Part shown: positions 7,015 through 15,104 of the stretch, piece by piece | Layout of the letters: every line of letters begins with the position of its first letter | How positions within the stretch are numbered: the first letter of the stretch is position 1 | Source: Lachnospiraceae bacterium UBA1778 | GTDB lineage: Bacteria > Bacillota > Clostridia > Lachnospirales > Lachnospiraceae | Length of the DNA: 24,683 bases | Direction: 5' to 3' | Assembly: GCA_002315255.1 (NCBI GenBank) | Contig: DCGM01000105.1 | Span: forward strand, 44,483 to 69,165 | The notes under the pieces: model-generated | Databases searched by the model: none | What the model saw: the letters and a program-made list of their open reading frames with translations, nothing else | What the model was told of the DNA's origin: nothing | Program-made: the position numbers and the translations under genes

Positions 7015-8340
7015 TCACTCTGTAATAACTCTTCGGATTGCGAGCGGCTGCTCATAGTAATTATACTTGTCAATGACGATTCCGCGCTCTGCAGAGCAGG
7101 CGTGGATCATCATACCGTCACCGAGATAAATTGCTACATGACCGACGCCTTTCGTCCAAGCGCCATTGATAAAGCCATGGTAGAATAAAAGATCGCCCGG
7201 CATCGCTTCCTGGATAGAGGAAACTTTAGTGCCGGAACGGGACTGTGATGCCGAATTCCGGGGCAGATTAATGCCGAAATGCTCATAAACACGAAGAACG
7301 AAACCGGAGCAGTCGACTGCAACGCCGAGAGTTTCCGCGCCGAATACATATCGTCCGCCGAGATACTGCTTCGCAAATTCCGTAATCTCAAGCGCCTTGC
7401 TCAGAAGTTCCGGATGCGAATAGAAGAATGAGGGACTCGGCAATGAATAATCCTGAATCAAAAGCGCGGCGTCAGCGAAGCCCTGCTGCCCGTCCGGAAG
7501 CGTAAAAATCGCCCAATCGCCAAGAAGATCGACGAGCGAATAATCCGAGTCCGTTTCGACAGATCCGATCACGCTGGCCTTAAGCGACGGAGAAGCATAA
7601 ACAGGAACGGATCCCTCTTTGGCAGAGACGGTACCGAAGCAGTTCTTCATCGCGAGAAGTTCTGCCTCCTCGCCTGTCGTACAATACTTTTTCGCGACAT
7701 AACCGGTGTAACCGTTGCTCGAAATATGGAGCCAGTCGCCCTGAACGTCGAGAACCGTAAATGCGGTTCCATTCAATGCGCGGCCGATTTCAGCCGCACT
7801 GGTGGACGGCTGGAAACGGATATGAAGATAACCGTCGGCGCTCGTAACGATTGCTAACGGGCTGTATTTTTCGATCACAGAATAACGCGGATCGTCCTGA
7901 TACGAAAGCGCATATTCTGTCGTTTCCGGTTCAGTCTCGGTTTCGGTCTCCGTTTCTGTTTCCGTTTCGGTCTCCGTTTCGGTTTCCGTCTCTATTTCAC
8001 CGGTCGATTCGACTAAGGAGAAATTAAAATCCAGTGTGCCGGACACATTGCCGGTATTATTGCGGCTTACAAGCGTGGAGTCCTTCGCAGACGGATCAGA
8101 ATCAGTCGCACTGGCCTCCTCCGGCTCAAGCGTTTCAGACTTGCTTCCGCCGTCCGAATCCGCCAGCCCCCGGTCTTCCTGATTCTCCGCGTCTTTGCTG
8201 GCACGCGTCGCTTTATTGATAAGCGAAAGGCTGACTCCGAAAAGCGTCACATTGAGAACCGTAAAACAGACAGCAAGCACAGAGATGATCACTCTGAGCC
8301 GATGTCTTCTTTTTCTGTTTTCAATGCGTTTTCCGCTCAC
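7015..8340 (-). CDS. SH3-domain NlpC/P60 cell-wall hydrolase, membrane-anchored
   Basis: A 441-residue secreted peptidoglycan endopeptidase candidate. A basic N-terminus precedes one transmembrane/signal-anchor helix (about 16-40). A low-complexity Ser/Glu/Asp linker (45-142) follows and includes ten Glu-Thr dipeptides (117-136). Two bacterial SH3 domains lie at about 157-225 and 230-295. The NlpC/P60 catalytic domain (about 317-441) has C344 in DCSGF, H401 in GHVAIYLG and H413 in MIHA as the likely triad region. The start is GTG with a GGGGG-TAGG site just upstream (rc of 8346-8354). It probably cleaves D-Glu-mDAP type stem-peptide bonds during growth or division. It follows holA by 59 bases, and no terminator separates them. 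Confidence 0.93.
   Translation of the reverse strand: MSGKRIENRKRRHRLRVIISVLAVCFTVLNVTLFGVSLSLINKATRASKDAENQEDRGLADSDGGSKSETLEPEEASATDSDPSAKDSTLVSRNNTGNVSGTLDFNFSLVESTGEIETETETETETETETETETETEPETTEYALSYQDDPRYSVIEKYSPLAIVTSADGYLHIRFQPSTSAAEIGRALNGTAFTVLDVQGDWLHISSNGYTGYVAKKYCTTGEEAELLAMKNCFGTVSAKEGSVPVYASPSLKASVIGSVETDSDYSLVDLLGDWAIFTLPDGQQGFADAALLIQDYSLPSPSFFYSHPELLSKALEITEFAKQYLGGRYVFGAETLGVAVDCSGFVLRVYEHFGINLPRNSASQSRSGTKVSSIQEAMPGDLLFYHGFINGAWTKGVGHVAIYLGDGMMIHACSAERGIVIDKYNYYEQPLAIRRVITE
7933..7992 (-). repeat. Ten-copy Glu-Thr dipeptide repeat (6-bp period)
   Basis: Codons alternate GAA/GAG and ACN for ten Glu-Thr pairs in the linker of the NlpC/P60 protein. The third bases vary between copies, so it is not a perfect hexanucleotide run, but the copy number could still change by slippage. 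Similar spacers hold wall enzymes away from the membrane. Confidence 0.9.
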
Positions 8341-8399
8341 GAAAACCTACCCCCAAAATTATCCATTTTGTCTATCTTATCATAAACGGCAAGGATTTG

Positions 8400-9440
8400 T
8401 CATCCTTTTTTACCGGTCATTTTGAAAATTAAAAGCTCGACCGCCAATGTGTCGGAAAGATTCCCGGATTTGTAGGATGCTTCCATCTCCACACAGAGCG
8501 AAATCGCGTCTTTCAGTTCCTTCGGCGTATATTTCTGCGCCTGCTTCTGAAGCTTTTGAACGACAAAATCGGCGCTTTTGGTCATTTTCATTTCGGCCGC
8601 AATGTCAGCCCTCGAAAGGCTCTGCTTCGATAACTCCTGGACTGTAAAAAGCTGGTTAAACTGCCGCCCCATCAAGGCAAGAATCCTCATTGGCGGCTCT
8701 TTTAACGCGAGAAGATCATAATAAAGGTCCAACGCGCGCTGCCGGTTTCCGAGAGAAACCTGTTCAACGAGATCAAACACCCGGTTTTCTACGCGGGCGG
8801 TCATGATTTCCGATAGATCTTCCGGAAGAATCGTCCCTTTTTCCGCATAGCAATCACAGATCTTATCGATTTCGAGACTGGCGGAGCCGATATCATGTTC
8901 CAGCCCCTCCAAAAGGATGCGGAACGCTTCCCGCGAAATCCGGATGTTCCGGGACGCAATCCGCTTTAGCACCCAGTCCGAGAATGCCTGGTCGTCCAGG
9001 TGATTGATTTCCGCTACATATCCGGTCTTCAGAACTGCTTTATAGAGCGCAGACCGTTTATCGATTTTATCTTCTTTAAAGATGACACAAGCTGTATCCG
9101 GGAGCGTCTTAATCCATTCCGAAAAGCTGTCCGAGCCCTTATCCGAGTCCTCTGTCGCGGCTTCTTCCGCGCTTTTCTCCCCTTTTAATCTGAAAAGGCC
9201 GGAATCCGTAATCGTAAGGAGCCGCTTCTCTGCAAAAAACGGCATCGTATCGGTAAAGTCCCGTACTTCCTCGAGTGAAATATCAGCCCCGAAAAGGTCT
9301 TTCCGGTTCATGGTATCATCTCCCGCGACCGCAGAAGAAAGCCGCCGCAAAGAGGTCGTCTTATAGTATTCCTCTTCACCGCAGATCAGATAAACCTTCG
9401 CAAATGTATGATTTTTGATGTCGTTTGCAATTCTTTTCAT
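8400..9440 (-). CDS. holA: DNA polymerase III delta subunit
   Basis: HolA is the clamp-loader subunit that opens the beta sliding clamp. The N-terminus MKRIANDIK followed by KVYLICGEEEYYK is the degenerate P-loop region of the family. The middle has PFFAEKRLLTI and the C-terminal part has MRILALMGRQFNQLF, both typical of HolA. I chose the ATG at 9440 because it gives the usual N-terminus; a GTG two codons upstream (9446) is possible. No strong ribosome binding site is visible in the 107 bases after comEC. comEC followed by holA is a classic Firmicute order, but the rpsT gene that often comes next is absent; an NlpC/P60 gene is found instead. Confidence 0.94.
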   Translation of the reverse strand: MKRIANDIKNHTFAKVYLICGEEEYYKTTSLRRLSSAVAGDDTMNRKDLFGADISLEEVRDFTDTMPFFAEKRLLTITDSGLFRLKGEKSAEEAATEDSDKGSDSFSEWIKTLPDTACVIFKEDKIDKRSALYKAVLKTGYVAEINHLDDQAFSDWVLKRIASRNIRISREAFRILLEGLEHDIGSASLEIDKICDCYAEKGTILPEDLSEIMTARVENRVFDLVEQVSLGNRQRALDLYYDLLALKEPPMRILALMGRQFNQLFTVQELSKQSLSRADIAAEMKMTKSADFVVQKLQKQAQKYTPKELKDAISLCVEMEASYKSGNLSDTLAVELLIFKMTGKKG

Positions 9441-9492
9441 ACACACGATTTTACCAAATCAATGCGCTCTTTTCAAGTCAAATCCTGCCAGA

Positions 9493-9586
9493 CCGGTCTC
9501 AATTTTGAACTTTCCGTTCGCGGTTTTAGCGCTTTCCGGTCTCGATTTCATCGCTTTCCGGTCTCGATTTTGACCTTTCCGTTCGC
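9493..9586 (-). repeat. Tandem imperfect copies of the comEC 3' end
   Basis: The 29 bases at 9558-9586 (coding for the last residues of ComEC, around NGKVKIETG) recur at 9493-9521 with two differences, beyond the stop codon. A shorter 19-base unit (9552-9570) recurs exactly at 9530-9548 with a 22-base period and spans the stop. The spacings (65 and 22 bases) are not multiples of three, so the distal copy is not a continued reading frame. Confidence 0.9.
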
Positions 9587-11902
9587 GTAAAAACGGACGG
9601 TAACCGCGCCGCTTTCTGATGTGCTGAAAAGAGCGGCCCCACAGTCTTTTAGGCGGGCCAGCGTCTCTCTATGCGGATGTCCGTACGAATTCCTTTTTCC
9701 GACACTGATTACGGCAATTTCAGGCGAAACAGCCGCTAAAAAGTCCTCCGAAGACGCATATTTCGACCCGTGATGCGAGACCTTCAGATAATCGGCGTGT
9801 CCGATTCCGTTCTGTACAAGTTTTTCTTCTGTCGACGCGGAGATATCGCCTGTAAACAGCGCGGAGTGCCCGCCGAAGCGGAGAAGAAATGTAAGGGAGA
9901 GGTCATTGTCGTCCGAATACGGAAAATCGTCAGGAGAAAGGACAAGAAGCGAGGTTGTTTCCGAAAGAGAAAGCTCCTCGCCTGCATTTACAAAAAGGAC
10001 AGCAGGCGATCCGGCGCTGTCTGATTCGACATTGATTGAATCTTCATCGGTCAAAAGACCTGCTTCCAAAAAAGCTTCCTGCGCCGCTTCATTCCCAGAA
10101 AGCAGAAACACCGTGTCTTTAAATACGGAGCCTGCGCTAGGCTGAAGCGCACTTGTCTTTAGCGTATCGGTCAGAAGCGCCCCGGACCCAGAACTTCCGG
10201 TCTTTGAAAACAGCGACAGGATTCCGCTGATATGGTCATTATCCGCATGCGAAAGAACGACGGCGTCCACCTTTTTTATCCCGAAATAGCGAAGCGCCGG
10301 GAGCACGGTTTCTTCGAGAATCGCTTTCTCAGTCGAAGAACCGCAGTCAATGAGCAGGCTTTCGCCGCTATCGGTCCGCACGAGAAAACAGTCCCCCTGT
10401 CCGACCGAAAGCGCCGTGATTTCGGCGCCGCCCTTCTGCACCGGTTCCGCATGGAGAAAAAACATTCCGAAAACCAGTGTCATTGCGAGGGCCGCGCCCG
10501 AGAAAAGATAGTCACGATTCGTAATCTTATATTCGTTCTCTTCGCTCCGTTTCTTCTGCATCCGGAATAGGAGCCGGTATACAAGGATCATTCCGAAGAC
10601 GACGGCTCCATAGACGATCAAGCGCCACGTGTCCGGCTTTCCGGTCAGAATAAAAGCGCCCGGAAGCTTTGAAAGAAGGGTGATCAGACCTTTCTCTCCT
10701 TCGAGGACATAATGTCCAGCGCCGAAGAAAAACTTAGGGATTTGAGAAAATCCTCCTGCTACAGCTCCGCTTCCTCCGCCAAGCAGCACTAATACCCACA
10801 GAAAAATCCTTACGGAAGAAAGGATAAAACCCGATGGAAGCGTATAAAGCGAATAACCATATCGCGATAAAACCGCCATCGGCAAAAGAGAGATCTGCAT
10901 TGAAACAGCATAAAGAAATACGGTAAAATAACGTTTTTTATAAAAGAGAAATCCCTGGACGGAAGGCGCGATCACGCCGCTTCCGATGATGACCGCGAGG
11001 TAAAACTGAACCGCCGGAAGATTAAGAAGCGTCGGCCGCTCGAGAAGCATCAGGATCAATGCAAATGCTGCAGCGCTTAAAAGGTCGAAAACACGCCCCA
11101 TTTTTGATGCAAAAACGCGTACAAAAAGAATCAGAAGCGCTCGGACAGACGATGCGGAAAAGCCGCAGATCAGCGTGTAAAGCGCAGCCAGTGAAAGCGA
11201 AAGAATGATGGCGATACTCTCCTTCCCGGTCTTATTCCTAAGAAGCCGGTAAACCGTCATTCCGATCAAAGAAACGAAGAAACCAGAAGAAGAGATAAGA
11301 TACGACAGCCCGAGAAGCATTGAATCCTCTTTTAAGCTTTCGTCGGTATCACGGGTGTTTCCGAGTAGAATCCCTTTAAAAGTCCCGCGGTCGCTCTCCT
11401 CCGCAAAAGTGTCGATGGAGCGGCTTAATCCTTTCGTGATCTCGAAAGCTGTTTTCCGTACAAAATCGCGGCTTTCACTTAGCACCTCCGCAGAATCTGC
11501 AGACATTGCGAGATAATAACCGAGATTTGCATAGTATTCCCGCACATCAAAGACGCCGGGATTATCGGCATCTTCAAAGAGAAAAAAACTCCCCGTAAAG
11601 TGTACGCGGTCGCCTGGACGGAGGACGCAGTCCTGAAAGGAAACCGGAAGATAAACCATCACTTGCCCAAAAGAGGCGTCACCGCGGCAACGGATCACCG
11701 TTTTCTCGCCGCTTTCGAGAAGCCAGAGCACTTCGCCTTCCAACTCTCCTGATACAAATTCCGACTCATCTTGTATCATTTTTTGAAAAAAAGAGGGAGA
11801 CGAAAACTCCGCGGGCGTTCCGCGGGCCGTCTCCCAGTTAAAAAACAATATGATCCCGAACGACAGAGCTGCTGCAAATAAACACAGCGGTCTCTTGATA
11901 AT
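9548..11902 (-). CDS. comEC: ComEC DNA-uptake channel protein
   Basis: ComEC/Rec2 forms the inner-membrane channel for single-stranded DNA in transformation. The protein has an N-terminal hydrophobic segment, an OB-like DUF4131 region, a multi-helix Competence domain and a C-terminal metallo-beta-lactamase domain with LLIDCGSS, SHADNDH and SHHGSKYAS motifs. Length is 784 residues from the proposed start. There is no ATG, GTG or TTG near the strong AAAAGGAG at 11907-11914; the in-frame codon at the expected place is ATT (11902-11900), giving IIKRPLCLFAAALSFGIILF. The first conventional start, TTG at 11848, yields 766 residues, has a poor ribosome site and cuts the first membrane helix. I therefore extend to 11902, with the start uncertain. 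It overlaps the stop of the GerMN gene (TAATT). Confidence 0.93.
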   Translation of the reverse strand: MIKRPLCLFAAALSFGIILFFNWETARGTPAEFSSPSFFQKMIQDESEFVSGELEGEVLWLLESGEKTVIRCRGDASFGQVMVYLPVSFQDCVLRPGDRVHFTGSFFLFEDADNPGVFDVREYYANLGYYLAMSADSAEVLSESRDFVRKTAFEITKGLSRSIDTFAEESDRGTFKGILLGNTRDTDESLKEDSMLLGLSYLISSSGFFVSLIGMTVYRLLRNKTGKESIAIILSLSLAALYTLICGFSASSVRALLILFVRVFASKMGRVFDLLSAAAFALILMLLERPTLLNLPAVQFYLAVIIGSGVIAPSVQGFLFYKKRYFTVFLYAVSMQISLLPMAVLSRYGYSLYTLPSGFILSSVRIFLWVLVLLGGGSGAVAGGFSQIPKFFFGAGHYVLEGEKGLITLLSKLPGAFILTGKPDTWRLIVYGAVVFGMILVYRLLFRMQKKRSEENEYKITNRDYLFSGAALAMTLVFGMFFLHAEPVQKGGAEITALSVGQGDCFLVRTDSGESLLIDCGSSTEKAILEETVLPALRYFGIKKVDAVVLSHADNDHISGILSLFSKTGSSGSGALLTDTLKTSALQPSAGSVFKDTVFLLSGNEAAQEAFLEAGLLTDEDSINVESDSAGSPAVLFVNAGEELSLSETTSLLVLSPDDFPYSDDNDLSLTFLLRFGGHSALFTGDISASTEEKLVQNGIGHADYLKVSHHGSKYASSEDFLAAVSPEIAVISVGKRNSYGHPHRETLARLKDCGAALFSTSESGAVTVRFYANGKVKIETGKR

Positions 11903-11914
11903 TATTCTCCTTTT
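11897..11914 (-). promoter_or_regulatory. Strong ribosome binding site before a non-AUG comEC start
   Basis: AAAAGGAG lies inside the last codons of the GerMN lipoprotein gene. Four bases later comes TAATTATC, where TAA is the lipoprotein stop and ATT is in frame with comEC. If ATT were ATG this would be the TAATG junction seen elsewhere in the window. No normal start codon stands within 5-12 bases of the site. Confidence 0.7.
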
Positions 11915-12846
11915 TCGATATAGTCCAGGTTTCGGACGAAGTTTTTCGAAAGGTCTACCTGGTCCTTAAATAAAACATTCGACGATCCGTTCACCGAAAT
12001 CCGGACCGAGGTGATTTCCGACACTTCCGTCAATGAATTGACGATCGAATAGATCGTTACCTCCGGCGAAATTCCCGGGACACCTTCTAAAAATGCCTGG
12101 TTAAAATCGACATGACAGATTCCGTCTTTCGTGCTGATGGAAAGAAGCTTCGTATTGTCGGCAATCGGCTTATGGGCATTTGCAGACGCGGACGGGCCCT
12201 GAAGAAGCTTTGACACGATATACTGCTCAATCGGGAAGTTCGTGTTATAGGTAAGATTGACCGTTTCCGAATAGAGCCGGCTGCCGTCTGAAGAAGCGAA
12301 ATAGAGTACAATCTCGCGCTTTTCATACGAGTTCAGTCCTCGTCCGAGCAGGTCCACATAGCTGCTTCCGGACTGCGGTCCGACGACCGTTCCGTCTGAA
12401 AGCATCATCGGCTGTCCTTCCACATAAAACTCGACCGTATTGACAAACTGAAGCTGTGAAAACGTTTTTACGACCGCCGCCCGGAATAAAAGCTCCTCTC
12501 TCGTCGGAATATTCCGATAGGCTTCGGTGAAATTAAAGGCGAGGTTATAGTCTTCGAGCATCATGCTCTTCACTTCGACATTTGCGGGAACGGCCGACTG
12601 ATAGTCGGTTTCCTGCATATCGGTACACATAAACGCCCAAATCGACGAAATGATATTCTGGTTCGACTGGTCTGAAAGATTGAGTTCCGCGCGGACGGGA
12701 TAAATGTCATTCGTCGCATTCTTCCGGCAGTATACATAAAATGCGGAGGTGTCAAACTCTTCGGTCTGCCGGCAGCCCGAAAGAATGAAGGATAACGAGA
12801 GGAGCATTGCCAATGCGCCGACCCATGCGCGTACGGATTTTTTCAT
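11902..12846 (-). CDS. Lipoprotein with two GerMN domains
   Basis: A 314-residue exported lipoprotein. The signal peptide ends in the lipobox ILSGC, with C25 as the lipidated residue. Two GerMN-like repeats follow. The first, about 95-170, includes LAFNFTEAYRNIPTREELLF and ends with VNTVEFYVEG. The second, about 225-300, includes KDGICHVDFNQAFLEG and ends with ITSVRISVNG. GerMN domains occur in spore germination protein GerM and in LpqB-type lipoproteins that pair with sensor kinases. Here the ATG overlaps the kinase stop (ATGA), with GGAAGGAG eight bases upstream, so it is probably an accessory or signal-receiving partner of that kinase, as LpqB is for MtrB. That partnership is inferred from context. 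Confidence 0.9.
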   Translation of the reverse strand: MKKSVRAWVGALAMLLSLSFILSGCRQTEEFDTSAFYVYCRKNATNDIYPVRAELNLSDQSNQNIISSIWAFMCTDMQETDYQSAVPANVEVKSMMLEDYNLAFNFTEAYRNIPTREELLFRAAVVKTFSQLQFVNTVEFYVEGQPMMLSDGTVVGPQSGSSYVDLLGRGLNSYEKREIVLYFASSDGSRLYSETVNLTYNTNFPIEQYIVSKLLQGPSASANAHKPIADNTKLLSISTKDGICHVDFNQAFLEGVPGISPEVTIYSIVNSLTEVSEITSVRISVNGSSNVLFKDQVDLSKNFVRNLDYIEKGE

Positions 12847-14285
12847 CGCTTCGCTCCTTCCTGCTCGACATGCTTCAGCGGAATGCGGACGGTAAAGGTG
12901 GTGCCTTCGCCGAGGACGCTTTCGACCTTGATGACGCCATAGTGGAGCAAAATAATCTGACGCGTGATGGCGAGACCTAAGCCGGTTCCGCCCGTTTCAC
13001 GGGCGCGCGCCTTATCGACGCGGTAGAACCGGTCAAACACGTGCATAATCGCATCCTCCGGGATGCCGCAGCCATTGTCGGCCACACGGAGGTAAAAATA
13101 CTCGTGGTCTGCATCGAGCGAAACGCGGACCCAGCCGCCGTCATTATTATATTTGATTCCGTTCTCGATCAGGTTGACGAACGCCTGCGAAAGCTTCGGC
13201 TGGTCGATGTCTGCCTGGATCTGCCGGAAGGACTCGTAAATCAAGTCGATCTGACGGGATTCCGCGATCGGCTTTAACGTTTTTAAGATGTCGAGAAGGA
13301 ACTGGTTGATATTGACGGTCGAGATGTTCATCATGCTGTCACTTACGTTTCCAAGCCGTGACATGGACAGAAGATCCTCTAAAATATTCGTTTCGCGCTC
13401 GATCTCTTTCGAAATGTCGCCTAAAATTTCCTGATAAATCTCTTCCGGAATGTTCTGCTGGCCGATCAGGGAATCCGACAAAACGCGGATTGAGGCCATC
13501 GGCGTACGGAGCTCGTGCGAAACATTGGAGACAAACTGCTCCTGCGATTCCTCCATCTCCTGATAATGCTTCAATGTGACCGCAGTCGAGTGGACGATCC
13601 GATCAACTTCCGAATACGTCATCAGCATTTTCTCTTCGACATTGCCGACGCCGGCTTCGAGCTTCTGCGCATTCAAGGCCGCATCGTTGAGCGGCTTGAT
13701 CGTATTCTGCGTCAGAAGGAACGAAACGACGCAAAGAAGACCGAAAATAATGAAATCGAACACCCACATCAGCGTATTCACATGGTTCATCGAATCGAGA
13801 ATCCAGCCGGTAGTCGACGAGAAAACCATGGCGCCGATAATCGTTTTTTCATCGCCATCCATATGAGAAATCGGAACGACAAATTCCAGATACCCCGGGT
13901 CTCTCTCATACGCCTGATACTCTTTCCCCGAAAAAGCATCAAAAATAGCATCGGAAACGGCAGTTTTTCCGGTGTCAGCATAATAGGTGTCCAAAAGGAT
14001 GTGGTAATAGGGATCAATGATCAGAAGACGGCCGCCGAATGCGTCCGAGTACCAGGAAAGGACCTGCTTCCGCTCGGCCGTCAATGCATCCTTGATATTC
14101 GTGTCGCTCCCCATCGACGAGCTGATCAGATTAACGCGCTGTTTAATCTCCGTCTGACGGTTATTGATCAGCGAGCTCTCGTAGCATTGGACGACTAAAA
14201 TATGCATGATGATGACAGGAATAAGTCCGGACAGCAGGACAAAGAAAAATATTCGGCTGCGAAGTGATTTATAGAGTGCTTTCAT
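12843..14285 (-). CDS. Membrane sensor histidine kinase (WalK/PhoR-like)
   Basis: A 480-residue kinase with two transmembrane helices (about 11-33 and 170-192) around an extracellular sensing domain of about 135 residues. A HAMP-like linker (193-245) precedes the HisKA domain, where H257 in SHELRTP is the phosphorylation site. The HATPase domain shows the N box NLIENGIKYN, the G1 box VADNGCGIPED, the F box FDRFYRVDKAR and the G2 box GGTGLGLAI. All catalytic motifs look intact. There is no cytoplasmic PAS domain, unlike B. subtilis WalK. The gene overlaps the end of the regulator gene by 17 bases. The ATG has only ACAAGG directly against it, so translation probably depends on coupling. Confidence 0.94.
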   Translation of the reverse strand: MKALYKSLRSRIFFFVLLSGLIPVIIMHILVVQCYESSLINNRQTEIKQRVNLISSSMGSDTNIKDALTAERKQVLSWYSDAFGGRLLIIDPYYHILLDTYYADTGKTAVSDAIFDAFSGKEYQAYERDPGYLEFVVPISHMDGDEKTIIGAMVFSSTTGWILDSMNHVNTLMWVFDFIIFGLLCVVSFLLTQNTIKPLNDAALNAQKLEAGVGNVEEKMLMTYSEVDRIVHSTAVTLKHYQEMEESQEQFVSNVSHELRTPMASIRVLSDSLIGQQNIPEEIYQEILGDISKEIERETNILEDLLSMSRLGNVSDSMMNISTVNINQFLLDILKTLKPIAESRQIDLIYESFRQIQADIDQPKLSQAFVNLIENGIKYNNDGGWVRVSLDADHEYFYLRVADNGCGIPEDAIMHVFDRFYRVDKARARETGGTGLGLAITRQIILLHYGVIKVESVLGEGTTFTVRIPLKHVEQEGAKR

Positions 14286-14973
14286 CCTTGTAGAAATATC
14301 CTACTCCCCATTTTGTCTGGATATACTTCGGCATTCCAGGATTTTCTTCGATCTTTTCACGGAGTCTGCGGACATGGACATCAACAGTCCGCGCGTCTCC
14401 CGGATAATCCGCTCCCCAAACGATCTCCAGAAGCTTTTCACGGCTGTAGACTTTGTTCGGATTTGCGAGGAGGAGCTTCAGAAGATCGAATTCCTTCGCG
14501 GTTACATTGATTTCGTTTCCGGAAATGAGCACACGCTCATTATCGAGGTCCACCTTCAATGCGCCGGAGGTCACGACAGACGGCGTATTCTTCGACACTT
14601 CAGGGCTCTTTAAAAGGTTCCGGCGCATAATCGCTTTCATACGCGCCTTCACTTCCAGGATATTAAAGGGCTTCGTGATATAGTCATCTGCGCCGTACTC
14701 CAGGCCTAGGATCTTATCCATATCGTCGCCCTTTGCGGTCAGCATGATGATCGGCATATTGGAAAACTCGCGGATCGACTGACAGACGGTGAGTCCGTCC
14801 ATCTCCGGAAGCATGATGTCGAGAAGCACCATATCGTACTCCGTCGCTTTCGCCTTATTCAGGCCTTCCAGTCCGTCGTACGCTTCGTCGACTTCCCATC
14901 CTTCTGCGATCAATGAAAAGCGGATGCCCTTCACGATCATTTTTTCATCGTCTACCACAAGAATTTTAGTCAT
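14269..14973 (-). CDS. OmpR/PhoB-family response regulator
   Basis: A 234-residue regulator. The receiver domain (1-115) has the acidic pair D8-D9, the phospho-acceptor D52 (LLDIMLP), T79 and K101. The winged-helix DNA-binding domain spans about 135-230 and ends with WGVGYFYKDE, similar to the YycF/WalR and PhoB groups. It is the cognate partner of the overlapping kinase gene. The 111-base leader is odd: there is no AGGAGG-type site; instead the mRNA carries CCUCCU about 11 bases before the AUG, the same sequence as the anti-Shine-Dalgarno end of 16S rRNA. No convincing promoter is visible in the gap to comEA, so it may be co-transcribed with comEA. Confidence 0.95.
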   Translation of the reverse strand: MTKILVVDDEKMIVKGIRFSLIAEGWEVDEAYDGLEGLNKAKATEYDMVLLDIMLPEMDGLTVCQSIREFSNMPIIMLTAKGDDMDKILGLEYGADDYITKPFNILEVKARMKAIMRRNLLKSPEVSKNTPSVVTSGALKVDLDNERVLISGNEINVTAKEFDLLKLLLANPNKVYSREKLLEIVWGADYPGDARTVDVHVRRLREKIEENPGMPKYIQTKWGVGYFYKDESTL

Positions 14974-15059
14974 GACTGTTTTAGGAGGTTAAGCCCCTGT
15001 TCCCTTCCCTATATTTCCGTTTCAATGCTCTGCCCGAATCATACGTCAAAGCTGTATTC

Positions 15060-15104
15060 AAAACAGGCGTCCTGCACAAACCGTTTAAACTGTAATCCTG
15101 TTTT
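15060..15104 (-). other. Inverted repeat spanning the comEA stop
   Basis: The arms AAAACAGG (15097-15104 in the transcript) and CCTGTTTT (15060-15067) are perfect complements with a 29-base loop that contains the comEA stop. It lacks a following T-run beyond the arm itself, so a terminator role is weak. It may attenuate read-through into the regulator gene. Confidence 0.3.

Noticed and set aside
8391..8407. AAGGAT-TTGTC-ATCCTT hairpin followed by a T-run
   Set aside because: The T-run is on the plus strand, where no gene is transcribed; the stem is only six mostly AT pairs, so it is not a terminator for holA.
9408..9590. A 60-codon plus-strand frame across the comEC-holA gap
   Set aside because: It merely translates the duplicated comEC end in antisense and has no start signal.
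13515..14198. A 227-codon plus-strand open frame opposite the histidine kinase
   Set aside because: Arg/His/Asp-rich shadow translation typical of antisense reading; the minus-strand kinase has all catalytic motifs.
14974..15084. Promoter for the two-component system
   Set aside because: TTGACG occurs around 15044-15049 but no acceptable -10 stands at 16-18 bases, so I do not call a promoter here.
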